The position numbers and the translations under genes are program-made. Positions 1 through 7,339 of a stretch of 28,254 nt of DNA are shown piece by piece. This stretch comes from Saprospiraceae bacterium (GTDB lineage: Bacteria; Bacteroidota; Bacteroidia; Chitinophagales; Saprospiraceae). The DNA is taken from positions 1 through 28,254 of the forward strand of contig JABDPK010000061.1 in NCBI GenBank assembly GCA_013042795.1. Reading direction: 5' to 3'. The first letter of the stretch is position 1, and each line of letters opens with the position of its first letter. The notes below the pieces were generated by a model. The model saw nothing but the letters and a program-made list of their open reading frames with translations. It was not told the DNA's origin and made no database searches.

Positions 1-311
1 GGTCTATAGCTGTCTTTCAAATGATCATAGTCCTTTGATTTCTGGTCTTTGTTTGGTATGAAAAGAGAAATAGGTGTGCCTGTGCTAATGCCTTCAAATA
101 CGCCTGATTGAATGACACAGATATCTGATTCGTCCCTGGTTGTCGTGATATCAGACTGGCCAGGACGCCTGCGTTTTAATTCCTGGTTGATAAATGCAGA
201 ATCAATTTTAAGCCCGGCAGGACAACCGTCGATGATCACGCCAAGGCCTGGTCCATGTGATTCACCGAAAGTATGGATACGAAATAACTGACCAAAAGAA
301 TTTCCTGCCAT
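1..311 (-). CDS. aroC: Chorismate synthase, N-terminal part (cut by window edge)
   Basis: Chorismate synthase makes chorismate from 5-enolpyruvylshikimate 3-phosphate, the last shared step of aromatic amino acid and folate synthesis, using reduced FMN. The reverse strand from 311 reads [20 protein letters not shown] and continues through [12 protein letters not shown], an RRRPGQS motif and [13 protein letters not shown]. These are the conserved N-terminal FMN/substrate-binding blocks of AroC. About 103 codons are visible and the frame is open at base 1, so the gene is cut only by the window edge and not visibly damaged. The ATG at 309-311 is the natural start because the MAG.S.G....TFGESHG signature begins there. 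It diverges from the DUF899 gene across 94 bp of AT-rich DNA. Identification is secure from the motifs. Confidence 0.95.
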   Translation of the reverse strand, partial: MAGNSFGQLFRIHTFGESHGPGLGVIIDGCPAGLKIDSAFINQELKRRRPGQSDITTTRDESDICVIQSGVFEGISTGTPISLFIPNKDQKSKDYDHLKDSYR

Positions 312-405
312 TTTAAAATTAATTTGCAATTACGAATATCATTATTTCCTGAACGGATTACAATAAAGCCTGAAAGTCTTTAATTTTAGAGAAACACACA
401 GGAAA

Positions 406-1014
406 ATGAATACACTCAAAGATAGACTCCAGGAAAAACAGAAAGCCTTATTTGATCTGCAAAAGGAAATCATTGAAATCCGAAGATCGATGCCATTGGA
501 AGAGGTCAGTGATTATGAACTTCTTGACAAGTATGGCCACCCGGTGACACTATCCTCATTATTTGGTGATTCAGATGAATTGTTGCTCATTCATAACATG
601 GGTAAGGAATGCAAGTATTGCACTATGTGGGCAGATGGTCTGCGTGGATTTACCGAAGTCATAGAAGACCGGATGCCATGGGTATTGGCCAGTCCCAATG
701 ACCCTGAAACACTAAGAGAATTTTCAGAGTCCAGGCATTGGCATTTCAAGGTTGTCTCATTCCAGGGGACCAGTTTGGGTAGAGATCTGGGTTTTGAATT
801 GGCAGAAGATGGCAAGTCCTCTTATCTCCCGGGTGTATCTGCATTGGTACGAAAGGACGGAAAAATATATCGATCAGGCTACGACAGTTTTGGTCCGGGG
901 GACATGTACAATTCAGTATGGCATTTCTTTGATCTGTTTCCAAATGGGGCTAATGGTTGGGCGCCTAAATATGTTTATACCAGCAACAACCCCTCTATCA
1001 ATCTGCTGGATTAA
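406..1014 (+). CDS. DUF899-family thioredoxin-like protein
   Basis: A 202-residue cytosolic protein of the DUF899 family (thioredoxin-like fold, biochemical role unsettled). An N-terminal helical stretch (about residues 1-30) is followed by a thioredoxin-like core. It contains the family block HNMGKECKYCTMWADGL at about 63-79, with a CxxC pair at C69/C72 in the position of a redox or metal site, and the family-like ending YNSVWHFFDLFPNGANGW. No signal peptide is visible. The start at 406 follows a purine-rich AGGAAA. The gene stands between divergent aroC and co-directional mutS2, 98 bp from the latter, so it is probably its own unit. A reductase, peroxidase-like or demethylase-like role cannot be chosen from sequence alone. 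Confidence 0.85.
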   Translation: MNTLKDRLQEKQKALFDLQKEIIEIRRSMPLEEVSDYELLDKYGHPVTLSSLFGDSDELLLIHNMGKECKYCTMWADGLRGFTEVIEDRMPWVLASPNDPETLREFSESRHWHFKVVSFQGTSLGRDLGFELAEDGKSSYLPGVSALVRKDGKIYRSGYDSFGPGDMYNSVWHFFDLFPNGANGWAPKYVYTSNNPSINLLD

Positions 1015-1112
1015 TATGACAGAAGCAGGCTATGCATAATGTAATCAAGAACTTATAGAGATAGTAGGACGAGTCGCCAACATATCTCTTAAATCTTTGT
1101 TTATTTTGCACC

Positions 1113-3494
1113 ATGCAATTATATCCTGCTGATATTGCTGAAAAACTGGAGTTTGACAAGATCCTGAAAAGACTGTCCGGCTATTGCCTTGGCGAACCGG
1201 CCAAAGAGATTGTCCTGAAAATGCGATGCTTCAACCAGAAGCATAAAATCGAACGACTGCTGGATGAGATCCTGGAATTTAAACTATGCAAAGATCTCCA
1301 GATCAATTTTCCATTGTATCATTATACCGCTGTTAATGAAGAGCTGGACTTACTTCGGAAAGTAGATTATGTTCTGGAGGTAGAAGCATATATCAGGATC
1401 TATGATCATTTGAATAATATCAGTGAGATCGTCAAGTTCTTTAGTGATAAGGAAATGGGAGAGAAATTCCCATTACTTGATAATATAGCTTCCCAAATCG
1501 ACCTCGACCCATCGCTCATCGGTCATTTTGAAAGAATTTTTTCTGAAGACGGGAAAATAAAACCTACTGCTTCCCCAGAATTGAAAAAGATATTTTCCCT
1601 TATCTCTTCAAAAGAACGAGAGCTGGATAGTCTATTCGGTACATTGATACAGAGATATAAGAAACAGGGTTACCTGACCGAGAACCTGGAGAGCTACAAA
1701 AATAGCCGAAGAGTCCTGTCGGTATCAGCTGAAAGCAAAAGAAAGATCAAAGGGATCATCCATGACGAATCAGCAACCGGGAAAACAGTTTTCATCGAAC
1801 CTGAAGCCATCGTTGAACTGAATAATGCCTTGTTCGAATTGGAAGCTGCCAAAAGGCATGAAGTCTACAGGGTTCTCAAGCAGCTAAGTGGTCAGTTGCG
1901 TCCTTATGTCGAAGATTTTGAACTGTGGCAAAAAATACTCATAAGGTACGATCTCATCAGGTCTAAAGCAGCCTTTGCATCAAGCTATGAAGGCGTACGA
2001 CCAGGCATCAATGATACATCAGGGTTTGAAGTTTTTGACATGTATCATCCCCTATTAAAGTTACTTAATGACGAAACCGGTAAAGCTACTATTCCGCTTA
2101 ATTTGAAACTGGAAGAAGAACAACGTATCCTCGTCATTAGCGGCCCCAATGCCGGTGGAAAATCAATCAGCCTGAAAGCCATTGGCCTGAACCAGATGAT
2201 GCTCCAGTCGGGATTGCTTATCCCTGTAGCTGAGCGAAGCCAGTTTATGATCTTCAACAAGATCATGATTGATATTGGTGACCAACAATCCATAGAAGGA
2301 GACTTGAGTACCTACAGCTCAAGATTGTTGCATATGAAACACTTTGTAGAAAAAGCAGGTAAGCGGTCTCTTTTGTTAATGGATGAATTCGGAAGCGGCT
2401 CAGATCCTAAAATGGGTGGAGCCATAGCAGAAGCTGTATTGGACAGACTGGTCAAGACCAGGGCTTTTGGTGTCATTACAACCCACTATTCCAACATAAA
2501 GAATTACGCTTATAAATCCGATAGCATCCTGAATGGTGCTATGCTATTTGATAAGAACGAACTCCAACCCACGTACTCATTGAAAGTAGGACAACCTGGT
2601 AGTTCTTTCGCATTCGAGATTGCAGAAAAGATCGGTTTACCCAAACAGTTGTTGAATTATGCCAAGCATAAGGCGGGTAAGGACAGCAAGACAATAGACC
2701 AGCTTTTAATTGATCTTCAACACGAGAAAAAGGAGCTGGAGCAAAGACTCAGCAAGGCCAAAGATGAAGAAGTGAAACTGAAACGACTCATAGATAATTA
2801 TGAGTCCCTAAAAGATGAGCTACATATCCGTCGTAAAAAACTCAAACTCGAATCAAAGCAAAAAAATATCCAGGAAATCAGTGACAGCGAAAAGGAACTC
2901 CAACAACTGATTCGTGAACTCAGGAAAGAAAAGGATCTTGACAAAGCCAGGGCCGCAGCAAAAAAACTGAAGGAACGTAAGAAAGAATCTGTCAGTGAAG
3001 TCAAAGACCTTTCCGCAGATGTGTTCAGTATCGAGATAGAAAAGGTCAAGGATCTGAAAGTTGGAGATTTCGTTCGGTTACGATCGGGAGGTGATGCTGG
3101 AAAGGTGATCGAGTTCAATGACAAGAAAGTCAGGATAGAAATAGGCTTAATGCAATTTGAAGTCCCCCGATCAGAAATATTTATTTCCAATCAACCCATC
3201 GAAAGAAAAGGAAAGTCGGTCACTACCGATACCAAAATCAATGCAATGACCCTTGAATCAAAACTTGATATCAGGGGTTATACCCGAGCCGATGCACTGG
3301 CATCCATCCAGGAATTTCTCGATAATGCCCTGATGTCCAACGCCACTCAACTGAAAGTCCTCCACGGCAAAGGATCCGGTGTATTGAAAAGAGCTGTTTG
3401 GGAAAAAGCCAAAGAATACAGGGATATTCAAAAGATCTGGCACCCGGAAGAGGAATTTGGGGGGCAGGGGATTACTTTAATTTCTTTTGTTTAG
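1113..3494 (+). CDS. mutS2: MutS2 DNA/ribosome-acting ATPase with Smr nuclease domain
   Basis: A 793-residue MutS2, usual length for the family. It lacks the mismatch-recognition N-terminal domain of MutS1. A helical clamp/lever region comes first, then the ABC-type ATPase with Walker A GPNAGGKS at 344-351 and Walker B LLLMDEFGSGSDP (D424/E425). A long charged coiled coil runs from about 520 to 640, followed by a KOW-like segment (VGDFVRLRSGGDAGKV). The C-terminal Smr domain carries LDIRG at 718-722 and LHGKGSG at 750-756. In other bacteria MutS2 binds branched DNA to suppress recombination and also acts on collided ribosomes; which applies here cannot be seen. The ATG sits only a few bases behind a TATTTTG stretch, so the leader may be very short. 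It ends just before two hairpins at 3511-3585. Confidence 0.96.
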   Translation: MQLYPADIAEKLEFDKILKRLSGYCLGEPAKEIVLKMRCFNQKHKIERLLDEILEFKLCKDLQINFPLYHYTAVNEELDLLRKVDYVLEVEAYIRIYDHLNNISEIVKFFSDKEMGEKFPLLDNIASQIDLDPSLIGHFERIFSEDGKIKPTASPELKKIFSLISSKERELDSLFGTLIQRYKKQGYLTENLESYKNSRRVLSVSAESKRKIKGIIHDESATGKTVFIEPEAIVELNNALFELEAAKRHEVYRVLKQLSGQLRPYVEDFELWQKILIRYDLIRSKAAFASSYEGVRPGINDTSGFEVFDMYHPLLKLLNDETGKATIPLNLKLEEEQRILVISGPNAGGKSISLKAIGLNQMMLQSGLLIPVAERSQFMIFNKIMIDIGDQQSIEGDLSTYSSRLLHMKHFVEKAGKRSLLLMDEFGSGSDPKMGGAIAEAVLDRLVKTRAFGVITTHYSNIKNYAYKSDSILNGAMLFDKNELQPTYSLKVGQPGSSFAFEIAEKIGLPKQLLNYAKHKAGKDSKTIDQLLIDLQHEKKELEQRLSKAKDEEVKLKRLIDNYESLKDELHIRRKKLKLESKQKNIQEISDSEKELQQLIRELRKEKDLDKARAAAKKLKERKKESVSEVKDLSADVFSIEIEKVKDLKVGDFVRLRSGGDAGKVIEFNDKKVRIEIGLMQFEVPRSEIFISNQPIERKGKSVTTDTKINAMTLESKLDIRGYTRADALASIQEFLDNALMSNATQLKVLHGKGSGVLKRAVWEKAKEYRDIQKIWHPEEEFGGQGITLISFV

Positions 3495-3510
3495 TGGTGG
3501 CTGCGTTAAA

Positions 3511-3585
3511 ACCTACCATTGAAATGGTAGGTCGTTTCTATGTGTATAGGATATTGCCCTTTATTCCGACGGTTGAAACCGGCGG
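3511..3585. repeat. Two adjacent hairpins, REP/BIME-like
   Basis: Two inverted repeats lie downstream of mutS2. The first is a perfect 10-bp palindrome, ACCTACCATT/AATGGTAGGT (3511-3520 and 3523-3532). The second pairs CCGACGGTT with AACCGGCGG (3566-3574 and 3577-3585) with one mismatch. Neither is followed by a real T-run, so they are poor intrinsic terminators, although 3'-end protection of mutS2 or ndk mRNA is possible. Paired short palindromes between genes resemble the REP elements linked to IS200-like (RAYT) transposases. That assignment is inference; no transposase lies in the window. Confidence 0.6.
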
Positions 3586-3660
3586 AGCTTTTTGCAGGAT
3601 TTCAATTCTATCATAATGCGTACAATCAAGACTACACAATTACAACCAAATAGCAACCTT

Positions 3661-3697
3661 TTCATTCCGATCGAACGAAGTGAGCAGAGGAATCTAT
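3661..3697 (+). repeat. Palindromic intergenic repeat, copy 1
   Basis: A 37-nt element beginning TTCATTCCGATCGAACGAAG and ending GAGGAATCTAT. Its reverse complement matches the element at 3762-3798 at 25 of 37 positions by my count, with the ends (ATAGATT and AATGAA) best conserved. The two copies face each other 64 bp apart, between mutS2 and ndk. The sequence resembles short dispersed repeats common in Bacteroidota intergenic DNA. Confidence 0.6.
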
Positions 3698-3761
3698 GTC
3701 ATTAGAAAATGCAAAAATCAATCAAGCAAAAACTATTTTATTAGCATCTGCAATCAAATTT

Positions 3762-3798
3762 ATAGATTTCTCCCTTCGTTTTACTCAGTCGAAATGAA
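3762..3798 (-). repeat. Palindromic intergenic repeat, copy 2, overlapping the ndk 3' end
   Basis: Inverted partner of 3661-3697, starting ATAGATTTCTCCCTTCGTTT and ending GTCGAAATGAA. It overlaps ndk: on the minus strand it encodes the last five residues (F-I-S-T-E) and the TAA stop of nucleoside diphosphate kinase. Ndk therefore takes its extreme C-terminus from repeat DNA. Confidence 0.6.
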
Positions 3799-4212
3799 CA
3801 TCTCAGTGCCCGCAAAATGAAAATTAGCCTCTCTCAAAGCATTCTCATCGCTATCGGCACCATGTACTGCATTCTCACCAATACTAGTCGCATAGAGGGC
3901 TCTGATGGTACCTTCAGCAGCTTCAGCAGGGTTGGTAGCACCGATCAGGGTTCTGAAATCTTCGACGGCATTATCTTTTTGTAGAACGGCAGCTACGATA
4001 GGGCCTGAAGACATGAATTCAACCAACTCACCATAGAATGGTCTTTCTTTGTGGACTTCATAGAATTCTCCTGCTTTTTCAGCACTGAGTTTGGTATATT
4101 TCATGGCGACGATTTTGAATCCGCCTTCGTTGAATTTATTAATTATAGCACCGATGTGGCCGTTTTTGACCGCATCCGGTTTAATCATTGTAAATGTTAA
4201 TTTTCCTGACAT
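3781..4212 (-). CDS. ndk: Nucleoside diphosphate kinase
   Basis: Cytosolic enzyme that moves the gamma-phosphate from ATP to other nucleoside diphosphates through a phosphohistidine, balancing NTP/dNTP pools. The 143-residue protein starts [18 protein letters not shown], with the family TxxMIKPDA block. It has the active-site block [15 protein letters not shown], with catalytic H117. The last residues are encoded inside a palindromic repeat, giving an ISTE tail that I take as recently acquired. The catalytic core is complete, so activity should be unaffected. Transcribed alone, divergent from the nrnA cluster, with an exact TAnnTTTG element about 27 bp upstream of the start. Confidence 0.97.
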   Translation of the reverse strand: MSGKLTFTMIKPDAVKNGHIGAIINKFNEGGFKIVAMKYTKLSAEKAGEFYEVHKERPFYGELVEFMSSGPIVAAVLQKDNAVEDFRTLIGATNPAEAAEGTIRALYATSIGENAVHGADSDENALREANFHFAGTEMFISTE

Positions 4213-4238
4213 ATCTAAGCTTTTAAAATTTTCAGCTG

Positions 4239-4246
4239 CAAAAGTA
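4239..4246 (-). promoter_or_regulatory. Probable -7 promoter element of ndk
   Basis: The minus strand reads TACTTTTG, an exact match to the Bacteroidota -7 consensus TAnnTTTG, 26 bp before the ndk ATG. No clear TTG lies at the expected -33 distance, so only half of the promoter is supported. Confidence 0.5.
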
Positions 4247-4288
4247 TAAAAAGGAACTATTTAATGTGGATTAAGTGTTCGTTATTAT

Positions 4289-4319
4289 TTGGCACTGGTT
4301 AAAATTTTATCCAACTTTG
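4289..4319 (+). promoter_or_regulatory. Possible promoter of the nrnA-prfB cluster
   Basis: A TTG at 4289-4291 and CAACTTTG at 4312-4319 (one mismatch to TAnnTTTG) are separated by 20 bp, within the Bacteroidota range. The predicted transcript would begin only a few bases before the ATG at 4326, implying a nearly leaderless mRNA. Confidence 0.4.
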
Positions 4320-4325
4320 CCGCCA

Positions 4326-5341
4326 ATGAAATTGACGGAACAGGAAATATCGGAGATTAAGAAGTGGTTAGCCACCCCACAGGAGATTTGTATCATTACG
4401 CACAGGAATCCTGATGGCGATGCTATTGGTTCAAGTATGGGGCTGAAAAGATACCTTGAAAGTTTTCATCATACTGTCAAGGTGATTCTTCCGAGCGAAT
4501 ATCCTTCTACTTTCAAATTCATGCAGGGGATCAAGGAATGCCTGGTATTTGATTTGAGCCATGACCTCGTCCGGGAAACGATAAAGAAGAGCGAAACCAT
4601 CTTTTGTCTTGATTTCAATTCACTGGATCGGATTGATAAACTTGGTCCGACGGTGGATGAAAGTACTGGCAAAAAGATCCTGATTGATCATCATATCGAC
4701 CCGGAACCATTTGCCGATTATATCTATTCTGATACAGGGCAAGTTCGACTGCGGAAATGGTATATGAGTTCATCCGATTGCTGGGTGATGAGTCTAAGAT
4801 AGATGCGGTGTTGGGCGAGTATCTTTTTACGGGCTTAATAACTGATACTGGGTCTTTCAAATACAATACAAGGAAAGAAACTTACCTGGTAGCTGCTGCA
4901 TTAAAGGAAGCAGGCGTCGATGATTATTCCCTTCAGGATAAGATTTTTAATACACAGAAAGAAAAACAGCTGCGTCTGCTCGGACACTGCCTGGCCAACA
5001 GGATGGAAGTGATCCCGGAATATGGCGCTGGAATTATCGCCTTAACAAAGCAGGATTTTATTGATTTTGATATTCAAAGAGGGGATACAGAAGGGATCGT
5101 GAATTTTGTTTTGATGATGGAAGGTATTGATGTGGCAGCATTTATACGTGAACAACCCCAGATCGTAAAATTATCACTTCGATCCAAAGGAGATATCTCT
5201 GTCCAGGAAATTGCAAGGAACCATTTTAATGGAGGTGGACACAAAAATGCCTCTGGTGGTGCAGCTTATGCCAAACTGGAAGACATTGTATATCGGTTTA
5301 AGCAGGTATTACCCCGTTACGTTCAGAAAAGAGAATTGTAA
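4326..5341 (+). pseudogene. nrnA: NrnA-type DHH/DHHA1 phosphoesterase, split by a one-base frameshift
   Basis: NrnA-like enzymes degrade oligoribonucleotides and dephosphorylate 3'-phosphoadenosine 5'-phosphate, using Mn in a DHH active site. From ATG 4326 the first frame carries THRNPDGDAIGS (H26, D30, D32), CLDFNSLDRID (D96) and IDHH (121-123). It then leaves frame after SDTG and stops at 4802. Homology resumes in the -1 frame from GCA 4739 (ASSTAEMVYEF) through TGLITDTGSFKY to the DHHA1 glycine loop GGGHKNASGG and the stop at 5341. One extra G in the GGG at 4737-4739 would restore a 338-aa protein of normal family length. I see no slippery heptamer, so this is an indel (real or a sequencing error) and not recoding. 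The stop overlaps the next ATG by one base. Confidence 0.88.
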
Positions 5342-6234
5342 TGAACAAATCATGTTTAGTTTGGATTGGCCTTCTTCTGTTTTTCTCCTGCAAGGAAGAA
5401 ATGCCGGAAGCCAACGTTTTGTATAATGGCTATGAATACAAGATTTATGTGGATGAGGAAGGAAACGATGCTAAACCGGGACAGGTGGTCACCATGGATT
5501 ATGAAGTTATTGATGACTTTGGGAATGTCATTGATGATTCCAGGAAAGCAAGTATTCGACCTGCGACCCAGTTACCAAAAGAAATTACACCGAAATTAAG
5601 AAGCAACCCATTATTATCGCTGGTGAGTTTATTAAGCCCTGGTGATAGTGCAGATGTTTATGTACCTATTGATTCATTGCCCAATGCACCACAGGAATTC
5701 AGGCAAAGCAAAATGATTACTTACAGGGTAAAAATCCTGAATGTAGAAGATCCTGGGGATTTCAGGAAAAGAAGACACAAGGAAACAGACGATGTTAAAA
5801 GCAGGATGGCCAGGCTTGGAGACAATGTCAAAAAAGAAGCCGAATCTGCCCTCAAGGCATACCAGGATGGTACATTGGAAGGCAGGGTCATTGAAAAGAA
5901 TCAGGGTATGAAGGTTGTCGTACTGGAAGAAGGAACGACAACAAAACCTGAAAATGGAGAACTTGTTGAAATTCATTATTTCGGTTTTTTCAGGGATGGA
6001 AAAGAATTTGACAATTCATACAAAGCAGGAAAAACATTCAGTTTTTATATTGGAAGGGGCGGCGCCATAGAAGGTATGATGACAGGTGTACCTGAGATCG
6101 GTGTTGGAGGGACGGCTTTACTGGATATACCCTATGAACTGGCATATGGCGTGGCAGGGAATCCCCCGGTTATTCCTCCGAAAAGCGATTTGATATTTTA
6201 TGTTAAACTGGATAAACTTTACAATCAGAAATAA
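5341..6234 (+). CDS. FKBP-type peptidyl-prolyl isomerase lipoprotein
   Basis: A 297-residue envelope protein. The N-terminus MNKSCLVWIGLLLFFSC is a lipoprotein signal with the likely lipidated Cys at 17. Residues about 45-135 resemble a degenerate FKBP domain (KPGQVVTMDYEV, LLSPGDSADVYVPIDSLP). A charged helical linker spans about 140-180. The C-terminal domain (about 200-295) is a typical FKBP with FDNSY at 223-227, IEGMMTGV, LAYG and the closing IPPKSDLIFYVKL. The predicted job is proline isomerisation and chaperoning in the periplasm or at the outer membrane. It overlaps the nrnA stop by one base (TAATG) and lies 12 bp before prfB, so it is co-transcribed with translation genes. The N-terminal domain lacks the Y/F/W pocket motifs and is probably structural. 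Confidence 0.9.
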   Translation: MNKSCLVWIGLLLFFSCKEEMPEANVLYNGYEYKIYVDEEGNDAKPGQVVTMDYEVIDDFGNVIDDSRKASIRPATQLPKEITPKLRSNPLLSLVSLLSPGDSADVYVPIDSLPNAPQEFRQSKMITYRVKILNVEDPGDFRKRRHKETDDVKSRMARLGDNVKKEAESALKAYQDGTLEGRVIEKNQGMKVVVLEEGTTTKPENGELVEIHYFGFFRDGKEFDNSYKAGKTFSFYIGRGGAIEGMMTGVPEIGVGGTALLDIPYELAYGVAGNPPVIPPKSDLIFYVKLDKLYNQK

Positions 6235-6246
6235 ACCAAGGACAAG

Positions 6247-7327
6247 ATGACTATAGAGCAATACAAAGCTTTGCAAGGTCGGATGGAGTCGTTAAGGAGC
6301 TATCTTTGACGTCGATAACCGACTGCACGAAATAGAAGACAAAGAACAACAATCCGCCGATCCAGAATTCTGGAATGATCCTAAAGCTGCAGAAGCACTT
6401 CTTAAAGAATTGAAACTGCACAAGTCCTGGGTCAAAAAATACAATGAAATAAAAGAAACCTTTGATGAGATTGAAGTTCTACTCGAATTTCAAAAAGAAG
6501 GTGAAGTCAGTGAAGAAGAAGTTGATGAACAATATCTCAAAACCATGACTCTCCTGGAAGATGTAGAATTCAGATCTACTCTCGATCAGGAAGAAGATGC
6601 GCTTTCTTGTTTGCTTGAAATCAATGCAGGAGCAGGTGGCACTGAAGCATGTGACTGGGCAGAAATGCTATACAGGATGTATGTCATGTATGGAGAGAAA
6701 AATGGCTTTAAGGTCAGTGAAGTGAATCGTGTGAACGGTGATGTGGCCGGTGTACGGTCTGTTGAAATCGAGATCAAGGGGGATTATGCCTTTGGTATGC
6801 TTAAAGGAGAAAACGGTGTCCATCGCCTTGTCAGGGTAAGTCCTTACAATGCCCAGGGAAAAAGGATGACCTCATTCGCTTCTGTCTTTGTCCATCCATT
6901 GATTGACAGCAGTATAGAAGTTGATGTCAATCCGGCTGACCTGGACTGGGATACCTTCCGGGCGAGTGGCGCAGGAGGTCAGCATGTCAATAAAACAGAA
7001 TCGGCGGTCAGGGTACGACATCTGCCTTCAGGTATTGTGGTTGAATGCCAGGCGGAAAGAAGCCAGCATATGAACCGCGAAAAAGCGATCCAGATGCTTA
7101 AGTCCAGGTTGTATGAAAAAGCCCTCGAAGAGAAACGTGCTGAAAAAAGTAAAATAGAATCAGGCAAGATGAAGAACGAATGGGGATCTCAGATAAGGTC
7201 TTATGTTCTTGATGACAGACGTGTGAAGGATCATCGGACCAATCATGAAAATCGAAATACGGATGCTGTTCTCAATGGGAGTCTTGATGGTTTTTTAAAA
7301 GCTTACCTGATGTGGGATGGCAATTAA
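6247..7327 (+). CDS. prfB: Peptide chain release factor 2, made by programmed +1 frameshift
   Basis: RF2 reads UGA and UAA stop codons and triggers peptide release. Translation starts at ATG 6247 and reaches an in-frame TGA at 6307-6309 after 20 codons. A +1 slip on CTT (6304-6306) continues with GAC at 6308 into the long frame (DVDNRLHEIEDKE) to the stop at 7327, giving 359 residues, normal for RF2. The catalytic GGQ is at 243-245 within ASGAGGQHVNKTESAV. The stop-codon recognition tripeptide reads SPY (198-200) where the textbook RF2 motif is SPF. Start 6247 is supported by the conserved frameshift geometry. Third gene of the nrnA-FKBP-prfB-P-loop cluster. RF2 level is expected to be autoregulated: low RF2 slows termination at the TGA and favours the shift. 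Confidence 0.97.
6295..6310 (+). promoter_or_regulatory. prfB programmed +1 frameshift site
   Basis: The sequence AGGAGC TAT CTT TGA C contains the CTT-TGA-C slip site and an SD-like AGGAG three codons upstream, the arrangement known from E. coli (AGGGGG TAT CTT TGA C). The frame before it stops at this TGA, and the frame after it encodes the rest of RF2. Confidence 0.95.
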
Positions 7328-7339
7328 TTCTTTAGAACT

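Noticed and set aside
2798..3190. 130-codon minus-strand open frame inside mutS2
   Set aside because: Ser/Leu/Phe-rich shadow of the Lys/Glu-rich coiled coil on the other strand; no independent support.
3398..3616. 72-codon plus-strand frame across the mutS2 3' end
   Set aside because: It is an out-of-frame shadow of mutS2 running into hairpin repeats, with no bacterial protein features.
6410..6412. Independent start of RF2 at this ATG
   Set aside because: Upstream codons from 6308 encode the conserved RF2 N-terminus and join in frame to ATG 6247 through the programmed frameshift.
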